From Phycisphaerales bacterium AB-hyl4 (GTDB taxonomy: Bacteria; Planctomycetota; Phycisphaerae; Phycisphaerales; Phycisphaeraceae): a DNA stretch of 64,000 nucleotides. Made by a program: the position numbers and the translations under genes. The stretch is from NCBI GenBank assembly GCA_041821185.1, contig JBGUBD010000002.1:372001-436000 (forward strand), read 5' to 3'. Numbering within the stretch: position 1 is the stretch's first letter; every line of letters starts with the position of its first letter. The notes beneath the pieces are model-generated. The model saw nothing but the letters and a program-made list of their open reading frames with translations. It was not told the DNA's origin and made no database searches. Positions 27,356 to 35,969 of this stretch are shown here, piece after piece.

Positions 27356-28621
27356 TTAGAGTGATTGGAAAGATTTTGCGTATTGGATGTGGCCTTGCCA
27401 TGTTGCTGGTAGCGGTCCGCGCAGCAGGGCAATCATGAACTCGGGGCCGCTGCCGTAGTCGCTGGTCAGGCCCAGCGGCGAGGCGGGCTCGAAGCCGAAG
27501 CGCTGGTAATACGTCGGCTCGCCGAGCACGACGACCGCGCGCGACGCGAGTTGCTTTGCCTCGGCCAGCGCTTGACGCACCAGCGCCGCGCCGATGCCAC
27601 GACCTTGCCAGGTCGGCCGTACCGCCACGGGCGCCAGGCCGACCATGCCGCGCACCGATGGTTGGTCGGCGAATGTCACGGGGCTGAGCATGACGTGGCC
27701 CACCACTTCACTATCGACCTCGGCCACGAGCGACGTCACAGCCTCACGCTGATCGCGCAACGCGCGAACGAGCTTCGCCTCGGCATCGGTGGGGAAGGCT
27801 TCGCGAAGCACACGGTCGACAGCGTCGATGTCGCTCGGCTGTTCCGTGCGAAGGACGGTGATGGTGGATCGGCCGATGGCGGCGGGTTGGCCGAGCAGGT
27901 CGGGGCGGCGGTCAGCGGTGCGTTGGCGGGCCTGTTCGAGCCGCCATGCATTGATCTTTGCGTGATCGCCCGACAGCAGCACGTCGGGCACGTCACGGCC
28001 TTGCCAGGTGCGCGGGCGGGTGTAGTGGGGGTAGTCGAGCAGGCCGCCGAGTTCGGACGAGAAGCTTTCGTCGTGAGCGGAGGCTTGCGTGCCCAGCGCG
28101 CCGGGGATGAGCCGGACGACAGCGTCGAGCAGGACCATAGCGGGTAGCTCGCCGCCAGAGAGCACGTAGTCGCCGATGCTGATTTCTTCGAGGCCGGCCG
28201 GCTCATCGCGAAGGGCGTCGAGCACGCGTTCGTCAAAGCCTTCGTAGTGGCCGGCGATCAGCATGAGGCGTGGCTTTCGTGCGAGTTGCTCCACGATTGC
28301 ATGGGTAAGCGGCTTGCCCTGCGGGGTCATGACGACGCGCGTGGCTGGGCGTGGGTCTTGCGCTTCGACGGCGTGGACCGCGTCCCAGACGACCTGGCTT
28401 TGGATGACCATGCCGGGTCCGCCGCCGTAGGGTGGCTGGTCGACTTTCTGGTGCTTGTTTGTGGTGTGGTCGCGGAGGTTGGCGAGGTGATACTCGACGA
28501 CGGGTGGGCGCACGTTGCCCGTGGCCGGGTCTTTGAGCGGCTCGGCGGCGCGTTTGAGGATGCTCGAGCCGAGCACGCCAGCGAACATTTCGGGGAAGAG
28601 GGTGAGCAGGTCGAGGCGCAT
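27356..28621 (-). CDS. trmD: TrmD tRNA (guanine-N1)-methyltransferase fused to GNAT acetyltransferase domain
   Basis: Residues 1-245 are a complete TrmD, which methylates G37 of tRNAs reading CNN and CGG codons. The trefoil-knot SAM site shows PPYGGGPGMV (63-71), IAGHYEGFDERV (122-133) and SIGDYVLSGGELPAMVLLD (148-166). Residues about 254-421 form a GNAT N-acetyltransferase domain with VRPTWQGRGIGAALV (334-348) as the acetyl-CoA loop and YYQRFGFEPA as the family ending. TrmD alone is usually about 240-260 residues, so this is a fusion. The ATG at 28621 starts MRLDLLTLFPEMF, standard for TrmD. It lies 84 bases after rpsP; rimM and rplS, usual partners, are absent here. Confidence 0.93.
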   Translation of the reverse strand: MRLDLLTLFPEMFAGVLGSSILKRAAEPLKDPATGNVRPPVVEYHLANLRDHTTNKHQKVDQPPYGGGPGMVIQSQVVWDAVHAVEAQDPRPATRVVMTPQGKPLTHAIVEQLARKPRLMLIAGHYEGFDERVLDALRDEPAGLEEISIGDYVLSGGELPAMVLLDAVVRLIPGALGTQASAHDESFSSELGGLLDYPHYTRPRTWQGRDVPDVLLSGDHAKINAWRLEQARQRTADRRPDLLGQPAAIGRSTITVLRTEQPSDIDAVDRVLREAFPTDAEAKLVRALRDQREAVTSLVAEVDSEVVGHVMLSPVTFADQPSVRGMVGLAPVAVRPTWQGRGIGAALVRQALAEAKQLASRAVVVLGEPTYYQRFGFEPASPLGLTSDYGSGPEFMIALLRGPLPATWQGHIQYAKSFQSL

Positions 28622-28705
28622 GGGGCGCCTTTTGAAAGGGGAGGTGGTCCGAAAAAGGGGTGGGCAGTGCAGCTTAAGCTGCACTGCCCGTGATCGCGGT
28701 TGACG

Positions 28706-29008
28706 TCAGCTCGACTTCTTTTCTTTCATCAGCTTCTTGCCGCTGGTCTTCTTGAGACGTTCGGGCAGGTCGTATCCGGACTTGCGAAGCAGGTCGGCCA
28801 CGGTGCCGCTGGGCTGAGCGCCGACGCTGAACCAGTATTGGATGCGGTCGGTTTTCAGTTCGTGCTGCTTGCCATCGGCGGCCAGCGGGTCGAACCAACC
28901 GAGTTCCTCGATAACCCGACCGTCGCGAGCGGCGCGCTGGTCCATGGCATTGAGGCGATAGTAGGGACGGTTACGACGACCGAAACGCTTGAGACGAAGT
29001 TTGACCAT
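28706..29008 (-). CDS. rpsP: 30S ribosomal protein S16
   Basis: This 100-residue protein is S16, a small-subunit assembly protein. The start MVKLRLKRFGRRNRPYYRL is the hallmark of the family, followed by AARDGRVIEELGWFDPLA and a lysine-rich tail (KKTSGKKLMKEKKSS). GGAGAG lies about 6 bases before the ATG. It precedes trmD on the same strand, as in many bacteria, and probably leads that operon. Confidence 0.97.
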   Translation of the reverse strand: MVKLRLKRFGRRNRPYYRLNAMDQRAARDGRVIEELGWFDPLAADGKQHELKTDRIQYWFSVGAQPSGTVADLLRKSGYDLPERLKKTSGKKLMKEKKSS

Positions 29009-29111
29009 TGGGTCTCTCCGGGTGGGTCGGCAATGTTCCGGAGGAGTTCCGGGGGCCGACGGTGTCCGTGAGCAGGTGCCGAGGCGAACGCTTCGCCAGG
29101 GCGAGTCGGGG

Positions 29112-29117
29112 AGTATA
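29112..29117 (-). promoter_or_regulatory. Candidate -10 box for rpsP-trmD
   Basis: On the minus strand, TATACT lies about 105 bases upstream of the rpsP ATG. It is close to the TATAAT consensus, but no good -35 hexamer is visible at 16-18 bases. The leader would be roughly 95 bases long. Confidence 0.35.
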
Positions 29118-29158
29118 GCGGTTTTGGTGGGTGGGGGCTACTTGAGGGTTTGTGGCGG

Positions 29159-29181
29159 GCCCACGGTCGCCGACCGTAGGC
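29159..29181. repeat. Hairpin between OppF-type gene and rpsP
   Basis: Arms GCC-ACGGTC and GACCGT-GGC, each interrupted by one mismatched base, surround the loop GCC. TTTATT follows on the plus strand. It is similar in shape and position to the palindromic hairpin family at 8908, 50344 and 56616 but differs in sequence. Confidence 0.45.
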
Positions 29182-29211
29182 TTTATTGGGGGGAGAGTCG
29201 TTGTCGGGGGG

Positions 29212-30273
29212 TTAGTTGTCGAAGGTGTGGGTTGAGACGAAGTGGCCCGGTTCGCCTGGCACTTCTTTGAGCGGGGGGCGGTCGAGCAGGCTTTCGCGGG
29301 AGATGTAGGTGACACCTTTTTCCTCGCGTACGGCGGGCTCGCCGGAGTGGGCCTTTACAGCGTCGCCGTGGAAGAGGCGGATGGGGCTGGGGACGTCGCC
29401 TTCGAGCATGATGCGCTGGCGTTTGGTGTTCGGGTCGGGCGTGGGGGCGGCGGAGAGCAGCGCTTTGGTGTACGGGTGAAGCGGGTTGCGGTAGAGCGTG
29501 TCGCGGTCGGCGAGTTCGACAATCTTGCCGAGGTACATCACGGCGACGCGGTCGCAGAAGTGTTCGACGACGGCGAGGTTGTGGGCGATGAACAGGTAGC
29601 TGAGGCCGAACTCATCCTGGAGATCGTTAAGCAGGTTGAGGATCGCGCTCTGAATGGAGACATCGAGGGCGGACACGGGCTCATCGCAGACGATGAAGCG
29701 GGGTTCGAGGGCGAGCGCCCGGGCGATGCCGATGCGCTGGCGTTGACCGCCTGAGAATTCGTGGGGGTATCGGTGGCCGTGGTCAGCGTGGAGGCCGACG
29801 CGTTTGAGCAGGGAAGCGACGCGGTCTTCGAGTTCGCTGCCGGAGGCGAGGCCGTGCACGTGAATGGGTTCGCCTATGATGCGTGCGACGGTCATGCGTG
29901 GGTTGAGCGAGCCGACGGGATCCTGAAAGATGATCTGCATCTGGCGTCGGAGCTTCTTCATCTCCGCGCGGTTGGCGTCGAAGACGTTTCGGCCGTCGAA
30001 GATCACTTCGCCGTCGCTGGCGGGGATGAGTCGAAGGAGCGTTCGTCCGACGGTGGACTTGCCGCAGCCGGACTCACCAACGAGGCCGAGCGTTTCCTGT
30101 TGGCCGATGGTGAATGAGACGTCGTTGACGGCTTCGACCTGGCCGACCGTTCGGCGAAGCAGGCCGCGCTTGACGGGGAAGTAGGTTTTGAGATTGCGCA
30201 CCTCCAGCAGCGGCTGCTGGCTGGCGGGAGCATCGTGCACGGCGGTGGGGGCGGTCGTCGGGGCGGCGATCAT
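29212..30273 (-). CDS. Oligopeptide/dipeptide ABC transporter ATP-binding protein (OppF/DppF type)
   Basis: This 353-residue ATPase belongs to the OppF/DppF branch. Walker A is [12 protein letters not shown] near residue 69, the Q-loop is [16 protein letters not shown], the signature is [19 protein letters not shown], and Walker B is [14 protein letters not shown]. The C-terminal oligopeptide-transporter extension is present ([15 protein letters not shown] and [16 protein letters not shown]). The usual partner ATPase, permeases and binding protein are not adjacent, so it is an orphan here. The ATG at 30273 is chosen because the 12 extra residues upstream are not family-like. Confidence 0.9.
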   Translation of the reverse strand: MIAAPTTAPTAVHDAPASQQPLLEVRNLKTYFPVKRGLLRRTVGQVEAVNDVSFTIGQQETLGLVGESGCGKSTVGRTLLRLIPASDGEVIFDGRNVFDANRAEMKKLRRQMQIIFQDPVGSLNPRMTVARIIGEPIHVHGLASGSELEDRVASLLKRVGLHADHGHRYPHEFSGGQRQRIGIARALALEPRFIVCDEPVSALDVSIQSAILNLLNDLQDEFGLSYLFIAHNLAVVEHFCDRVAVMYLGKIVELADRDTLYRNPLHPYTKALLSAAPTPDPNTKRQRIMLEGDVPSPIRLFHGDAVKAHSGEPAVREEKGVTYISRESLLDRPPLKEVPGEPGHFVSTHTFDN

Positions 30274-30332
30274 ATAACAAAAGTGTATTAGGCTACTTGA
30301 AGAACGCAACCGGCTTTACGGATGTTCCCCGC

Positions 30333-32363
30333 TCACAGCAACTCGCGCGGGATCACGCGATGCCAACTGCGGGAGAAGACGCGTCGCTCGCCCTCATACG
30401 CGTCGAGGTCGGCAATCAGGTGAAAGTGGGTTTCGTCCGAGGTCAGCACCGTTCGGCTGATGGACTTGACCGACCAGTCGCCGCGGCTGTAGCTGCGGGT
30501 CCAGTGGGTATCGCCGCGCAGCGATTTGAGATCGTCGTGTTGCACGGTGTACTTTTCCACTGCTTTGCTTTCGATGGTCCAGCCGGTGTCGTCGACGCGC
30601 CAGGCACCGTGGTCGCGGACCACTTCGAGGCATGACTCGTCGCGCGGCAGGTCACGGATGACGCGCCAACTCGGCTCGGCGGGCCGTAGTGGTACCAGCG
30701 GCTTGCCCGGGGCACCCTCCGGCTCGGGGAAGCGTACCTCCGGCCCGTCAGCTTCATGCGGTAACCGCTGTGGCAAGAGCAGCCGCGACGCCTCGGGGTA
30801 GACCGTTAATGTCACCGGCTCGGGCGGGGGCCATGCGAGCGGCCAGTAGCTGGTCGACAGCGCGACGCGGACACAATGACCGGCGGGGAAGAGTTGGCCG
30901 ATGTCGTTCAGTTGAATCTGGACACGGTATCGCTTGTGCGGGACGACCGGTTCGGGGTGTTCGTGGCTGTGGCGGTGGGTGAGGTTCAACAGGGCATAGC
31001 TGACGCGCGTGGCCCGGCCGTCGGGCAGGATGTCGGACAGCCGTACCGCCACCATCGCCACAGGGCGGTCGACGCTGAGTTCCAACTCGATCACCGGCGG
31101 GCCGAGCACTTCCAGGTCGTTGCTGAGCGGCGCGGTATCGAAGGTGAGGGCGCCGCCATCTTCATGTCGTTGGTCGTCGGGCAGGTCGGGCGGGGCGGCT
31201 TCGGAACACCACTTGCCCGCGAACAGTCCGAGCGACAGCGGCGACTGCACGGACATACTGTGTTGCACCGGCAGGGCGTCGTGCAAGGTATCGGGTACGA
31301 GGCCGCGATAGGAGAGGTGGAACCGGCGCGTGCCGATGTTCGGTGAAGGCCAGGTCGGTTCGCCGACCCACCAGCCCGGCCGACGTTTGTAGCCGGTCGC
31401 GGGGGGCACGCTGTCCTGCACGTAGGCCCGCAGCATCGGCTCGTTCATGATGCCCGTGTCGATGTGCTTGAGCCATTGGTCCCACCAGCGGACCGCTTCC
31501 TGCAGGAAGCCGATCGCCGGGCCGGGCACACCGAAGTGCGGATACTTGTGACTCCAAGGCCCGACGAGCCCGCAGCGGGGCACGTTAAGGTATTCGAGCA
31601 ACCGGAACACAGCGTTGGTGTACGCGTCGGCCCAGCCGCTGACCGCCATGACGGGGCATTGAATGGCGTCGAAGTATTCGTTGATCGAGCCGTGCTTCCA
31701 GAAGTCGTCGCGGCGCTGGTGGGTGAGCCAGTCTTCCAGCCAGAGGCCGCTGTCTGCCAGGCGCTTAAGCCACATGTCGCGCCAGCCCTCGCCGACGTGT
31801 TCCGGGTCGGGCGGGCCGGTGTTGTAGGCGAACATGGTCGAGGCCCATGAGAGGTTTTCACCCAACAGACAGCCGCCGGCGTAGTGCACGTCGTCGGCGT
31901 AGCGGTCGTCGGTGCTGGCGATGGTGATGATGGCCTTGAGCGCCGGCGGTTGACGGGCGGCGATCTGAAGGCCGTTGAACCCGCCCCACGAGATGCCCAT
32001 CATGCCCACAGAGCCGTCGCACCACGGTTGGTCGGCGAGCCAGGCGATGACGTGTTCGCCGTCGATGAGTTCCTGTTCGAGATATTCGCCTTGCAGGACG
32101 CCTTCGGAGTCGCCGCTGCCGCGCAGGTCGACGCGGGCGCACGCGTAGCCGTGGCCGGCGAGATAGGGGTGGGTGATCGAGTCGCGTCGGGCGGTCCAAT
32201 CGCGCTGGCGGTAGGGAATATATTCGAGGATGGCGGGTACGGGATGTTGCTCGGCGTCGACAGGCAGCCAAAGCCGCACCGCGAGGCGGATGCCGTCGGG
32301 CATGGGGATCTGAACGTACGTCATTTCGCGGATTTCACGCGGCAGGCGCTCGACGGTTTTCAT
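30333..32363 (-). CDS. CocE/NonD family alpha/beta hydrolase (peptidase S15)
   Basis: This 676-residue protein matches the CocE / X-prolyl dipeptidyl aminopeptidase family. The opening MTYVQIPMPDGIRLAVRLWLP is typical; the nucleophile elbow MMGISWGGFNG gives catalytic Ser125, with an Asp/His pair expected after VSGWADAYTNAV and LVGPWSHKYPHFG. A C-terminal jellyroll domain (about residue 430 to the end) is the family's usual binding domain. Members cleave amide or ester bonds in amino acid esters, peptides or glutaryl-type substrates. The start overlaps the upstream ATP-grasp gene by 29 bases, so the two are probably co-translated. Confidence 0.88.
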   Translation of the reverse strand: MKTVERLPREIREMTYVQIPMPDGIRLAVRLWLPVDAEQHPVPAILEYIPYRQRDWTARRDSITHPYLAGHGYACARVDLRGSGDSEGVLQGEYLEQELIDGEHVIAWLADQPWCDGSVGMMGISWGGFNGLQIAARQPPALKAIITIASTDDRYADDVHYAGGCLLGENLSWASTMFAYNTGPPDPEHVGEGWRDMWLKRLADSGLWLEDWLTHQRRDDFWKHGSINEYFDAIQCPVMAVSGWADAYTNAVFRLLEYLNVPRCGLVGPWSHKYPHFGVPGPAIGFLQEAVRWWDQWLKHIDTGIMNEPMLRAYVQDSVPPATGYKRRPGWWVGEPTWPSPNIGTRRFHLSYRGLVPDTLHDALPVQHSMSVQSPLSLGLFAGKWCSEAAPPDLPDDQRHEDGGALTFDTAPLSNDLEVLGPPVIELELSVDRPVAMVAVRLSDILPDGRATRVSYALLNLTHRHSHEHPEPVVPHKRYRVQIQLNDIGQLFPAGHCVRVALSTSYWPLAWPPPEPVTLTVYPEASRLLLPQRLPHEADGPEVRFPEPEGAPGKPLVPLRPAEPSWRVIRDLPRDESCLEVVRDHGAWRVDDTGWTIESKAVEKYTVQHDDLKSLRGDTHWTRSYSRGDWSVKSISRTVLTSDETHFHLIADLDAYEGERRVFSRSWHRVIPRELL

Positions 32364-33666
32364 GCGGCCACTCCCGTATGCGCGTTGGCTGGCCGACTTC
32401 ACCGATTCCGAATGGAAGCATTCGAACGCTTTGCTCGTAACGTTCGAGCAATTGCGCTTCGTCGGGCGCAGACAGCGTGATTTCGGCCAGCAGGTAACTG
32501 TAGCTGTCCTGGCTGAGCAAGGTCGACAGCCGATCGCCCGGCCGAACCATCAACTCCACCACCGCACCAGGGAACAGGTGCTCCACGCGGAGGCAATCTT
32601 CCGCCGACGGGACGTGACAGACGACGCCGTCGTGAAAGGCGCGCAACGAGAACTTCGCCGCGCAAGCCGCGCGGCCGAGCTGCTGCGGCATCTCCGGCAG
32701 ACGCCGCAATGCCAACTCAACCAGCACGTGAAAATTGGCGACGCCGTCTACCTGCTCGAACAAGATCGCGTGCGACTGCGAAACGCGGGGGTTGATTTCC
32801 AGCAGCCACAGCCGATCTGTCACGGCGTCCCAGAAAAACTCGACATTCACCGGCCAGTCCTCAAAGCCGATCTGCCGTAGTACTGCTTCGACAATGGCTT
32901 CGACGCGTCGCTGCACCGGCTCGGGCAGGCGCGAGGGATATTGCAGGCGGTGGAACACGCTCGTGCCGGGATAACAGATTGAGTCGACGATGCCGTGGCT
33001 GTGCAGACGGCCCGCGTGGAGGAAGCCTTCGAGCGTCGCCTGCCAACCCTGGACGCTTGCCTCGGCAATGCAATGTCGGCCGTCGACCGCGGCGATCTCC
33101 GGCGGCAGCTCGACCATCGCGAGAATGTGATTGAAAGGCTCGGCAAGGCGCGGCAGCTTGTCGCGGATCGATGCCACAGCGATATTGAAATCATGCTCGT
33201 CATTCACCCGGTAGCTGAGCTGTCCCAGAAACGACTTGACCGGCTTGATCCAATAAGGCGTGGCGAGTGTCAGCTTTTCAAACGCGCAGTTGTCAAACGG
33301 ATTAACCGCTTCGAATCGGGGACAGGCGTCGGTGGCCTTGGATTGTTCGCATCGGGACCAGTACTTGTGCTCGCAGCGCAGGGTGGCTTCAAGCGACGGG
33401 CTCGCGCAGCCAAAGCGTCGCGCGAGGATTGGGGCCAGCAGCGTGCCGGGAAAGTCCCAGAAGCTCAGGATCGCGTCGATCGTGCCCGTGAAGCGATCCA
33501 GTCGGTCTGTGGCTTCGCGGATGAGCGATTCTACCGGTACCTTGGCGCCTTGCTGGAGCTGTTCGAAAGTTAGCAGCTGGTGAAAGTGACAATTCGAAGC
33601 GTACGGCAGACGTTGAAGGCAGCGGTGGTTCAACGGGTCCAGGCCGATCACAAAGACATTGTTCAT
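32335..33666 (-). CDS. ATP-grasp domain protein, putative carboxylate-amine ligase
   Basis: This 443-residue protein has the ATP-grasp fold of carboxylate-amine ligases. The centre contains EKLTLATPYWIKPVKSF (ATP-binding lysines) and the end of the fold contains PVNVEFFWD and LWLLEINPRVSQSHA, the metal-binding E-x-N-x-R motif. A pre-ATP-grasp domain takes residues 1-110 and an extra domain of about 130 residues follows. Such enzymes join an amine or amino acid to an acyl-phosphate. Its stop lies inside the CocE hydrolase gene, and the substrate is unknown. The ATG at 33666 is preferred over 33690 without a decisive ribosome site. Confidence 0.78.
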   Translation of the reverse strand: MNNVFVIGLDPLNHRCLQRLPYASNCHFHQLLTFEQLQQGAKVPVESLIREATDRLDRFTGTIDAILSFWDFPGTLLAPILARRFGCASPSLEATLRCEHKYWSRCEQSKATDACPRFEAVNPFDNCAFEKLTLATPYWIKPVKSFLGQLSYRVNDEHDFNIAVASIRDKLPRLAEPFNHILAMVELPPEIAAVDGRHCIAEASVQGWQATLEGFLHAGRLHSHGIVDSICYPGTSVFHRLQYPSRLPEPVQRRVEAIVEAVLRQIGFEDWPVNVEFFWDAVTDRLWLLEINPRVSQSHAILFEQVDGVANFHVLVELALRRLPEMPQQLGRAACAAKFSLRAFHDGVVCHVPSAEDCLRVEHLFPGAVVELMVRPGDRLSTLLSQDSYSYLLAEITLSAPDEAQLLERYEQSVRMLPFGIGEVGQPTRIREWPHENRRAPAA

Positions 33667-33827
33667 TGCTCGCGGGTCCACGCCCCTCATTCGCGATGCG
33701 GGTGCTGGACCGACGAAGCCCGAGCCGCAGTGCGAGTGATTCTTAAAGACGTTACGTCGCGGACACCCGAACGTGCGGACATGTCGGCTAGGGGAGCGGG
33801 GGCTACTTTTGGTAGGGGAACCCCCGG

Positions 33828-35849
33828 CTAGCGGACGAGCCGCGTCGGCAGGTCGAGCGATTTCAAGTGATTGGTCAGATCATCGCGCGACCAAGGTTCG
33901 AAATCGCCGTCCCATGGCTCGATCAGCCGAAGCTGCTTGCGGCGATGCAACAGTCGGTAGCAGTCGGGCAGATCGAAGTGGTGCAGCGCGTCGGCAGGGA
34001 GTGCAGACAGCGGCCAGCGGAAAGCCGGGCGCTGAGTCAACTCGTGGTACGAGAGCAGGGCGTGTTTGAGCGTGACCTGCTTGACCAGCGGATGCAGGCA
34101 GCCGGCGAAGGTCGCAAGGATCGCGCCGATGCCTCGGCCGACCAGATGCACCCGCTTCGCACCGCGGTGGGCGAGCAGGTCGAGCGAGGCGAGTACGTCG
34201 TGTACGCGTAGGCCGAGGTAGCTTTGGTCGAGCATCTGGCCATGGGCGGCGTACATGTAGTCGCTGCCATAGGGAGCGAAGAAGTCGCCGTCGTTCGCGG
34301 TCATGGCCATCGACTGTCCGATGCCACGCACGTCGAGCGTGAGCAGCCGATCGGGCGGTGCGGGCACTTGCCCATTTGCAACATCCTGCAAGCTGGAAAC
34401 GTGCGGCAGATAGAGCATTGCTTCCCGGTCGGCGGGCGGATGGGCGAGCATTGGCGGCCGAGTACCGTCCGGCTCGGTTGGCTCCCAGGTATGGAGCATC
34501 GCGCGGATGTCGGGCTCGGTTTCGATAGCGAAGTTCCATCGAACGCCGTACGGCTTGGCAGGGCTCGGCTGCTGAGGCTGCAGCGTGCGGTAATGCGGTA
34601 TGCCTTTGCGTGACGAGAGGTCCAGCTGCCGGGGCAACAGCCTTTTGAGTGCGGCTTCACCGACCCGGCCGCGCTGCGCGGCAAGTGCTTTGCCGGCGTC
34701 GCGGATGAACGAATGCACGAGGCGGTTGTCGGGTAGACGGTGCACCTGGCCATTGGGGGTGGCGTGTAATGCTTCGACTGTTTCAAGCGGCCGATCGAGT
34801 TCGCGAGCGGGCGCATTGACTTTCGCGGTCTTATTGAAGAAGCGGTACATCGCTTTGCGTGCGTCGGACTGGTAGCCGTGCGTGCCTGGGCCGATGTGCA
34901 GTTGTACGCGATCGCCGGCGCGGAGGAGCTTGTAGAACCGGCGTACTTCGTTATACGTGCTTTCCAGCCCGCGGCGATCGAAGAAGTCCTGCTCTTGGCC
35001 GAGCAATAGCACGGGGCGGGGCGCGCGGGCGATGAGGAAGTCGCCCATGTCGAGGCCGAGGCTGAGGATTTGCGGCGGGACCTGTTCGGCGTCGGTGGGA
35101 AGTTCGTTTTCGAGGTTGTGGATGAAGCGGGTGATGAAGCAACTTGGCGCCGCCATGGTGAAGCGGTGATCGAGCGCGCTGATGTAGCTGGAGAGTGTGC
35201 CGCCGCCGGAGTTTCCAGTGATGCCGACGCGTGAGCGGTCGGCCTCGGGACGGGCGAGCAGGTAGTCCAGCGCGCGGATGCCGTCCCAGGCCCGCCACAT
35301 GCCGAAGAACTCGCCGACGAGCGACATTTGCTTGCCTGACATATTGTGCTCATGGGTCGGCGCGGCCTGCGGCAACGCCGGCTGCTGGACGGGATATTGA
35401 AGGCGCTCGCCTTGCGAGAGTGGATCGTAGATGAGCACCATGTAGCCCATGTGAGCGAGCGTGCGAGAGTAGGCCTGGTAGTTGCCCGCCGCTTTGCCGG
35501 TTGCCGCATGTCCGCAAGGGCTCAGCACGACTGGGAAGGGGCCTGTGCCTTCAGGTCGATAGAGGTTAGCGGTGACGATCAGGCCCGGCCGAGCGTGGAA
35601 CGTGAGCTTTTCGATCGTGTAGCCGTCGCGAGTGAGCACGTCGCGAACTTTGGCGTTCAAGGGCGTGCGTTTGGGGAGTCGGCCGAAGCATCTGCGAAGC
35701 TTGCGCAGTACGCCGTCGCGATATCTTTCAGCATCGGCACGTGTGCGCAGTGATGCAAGCGTCTCCTGTCGACGCTTTGCCAACTCGCGGACGCGAGCGA
35801 CGTAGTGGTCCTGAACCATGGACGGAAGCGTATGTTCTGGCATCATCAT
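33828..35849 (-). CDS. Tandem alpha/beta hydrolase, second domain degenerate
   Basis: This 673-residue protein contains two alpha/beta hydrolase units. The first (about 70-350) resembles acetyl-xylan-esterase/Abhydrolase_7 proteins: SPCGHAATGKAAGNYQ forms the oxyanion region, GITGNSGGGTLSSYIS carries nucleophile Ser214, and GPGTHGYQSDARKAMYRFF supplies the likely His. The second (about 390-673) keeps the fold pattern (LTLDVRGIGQS, HLVGRGIGAILATFAG) but has Gly573 where the nucleophile Ser should be. There is no signal peptide. Several ATGs in a row (35849, 35846, 35843) leave the start ambiguous by two codons. Substrate is unknown; an ester of a plant or algal polymer is plausible. Confidence 0.75.
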   Translation of the reverse strand: MMMPEHTLPSMVQDHYVARVRELAKRRQETLASLRTRADAERYRDGVLRKLRRCFGRLPKRTPLNAKVRDVLTRDGYTIEKLTFHARPGLIVTANLYRPEGTGPFPVVLSPCGHAATGKAAGNYQAYSRTLAHMGYMVLIYDPLSQGERLQYPVQQPALPQAAPTHEHNMSGKQMSLVGEFFGMWRAWDGIRALDYLLARPEADRSRVGITGNSGGGTLSSYISALDHRFTMAAPSCFITRFIHNLENELPTDAEQVPPQILSLGLDMGDFLIARAPRPVLLLGQEQDFFDRRGLESTYNEVRRFYKLLRAGDRVQLHIGPGTHGYQSDARKAMYRFFNKTAKVNAPARELDRPLETVEALHATPNGQVHRLPDNRLVHSFIRDAGKALAAQRGRVGEAALKRLLPRQLDLSSRKGIPHYRTLQPQQPSPAKPYGVRWNFAIETEPDIRAMLHTWEPTEPDGTRPPMLAHPPADREAMLYLPHVSSLQDVANGQVPAPPDRLLTLDVRGIGQSMAMTANDGDFFAPYGSDYMYAAHGQMLDQSYLGLRVHDVLASLDLLAHRGAKRVHLVGRGIGAILATFAGCLHPLVKQVTLKHALLSYHELTQRPAFRWPLSALPADALHHFDLPDCYRLLHRRKQLRLIEPWDGDFEPWSRDDLTNHLKSLDLPTRLVR

Positions 35850-35969
35850 GATGTCGATTCTACAGACTGTGGCTATTAGTGTGATACAGGGTGGCCGCGC
35901 TGTTCATCATGGCGAGTAGGACGATGGTATAACTTGGAGTGGAGGTAGGCGGGCTATTATTCGAACGTG

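Noticed and set aside
29212..30273. Complete oligopeptide ABC operon
   Set aside because: Only one ATPase gene is present; neighbours are rpsP and the CocE gene, with no permease or binding protein in the window.
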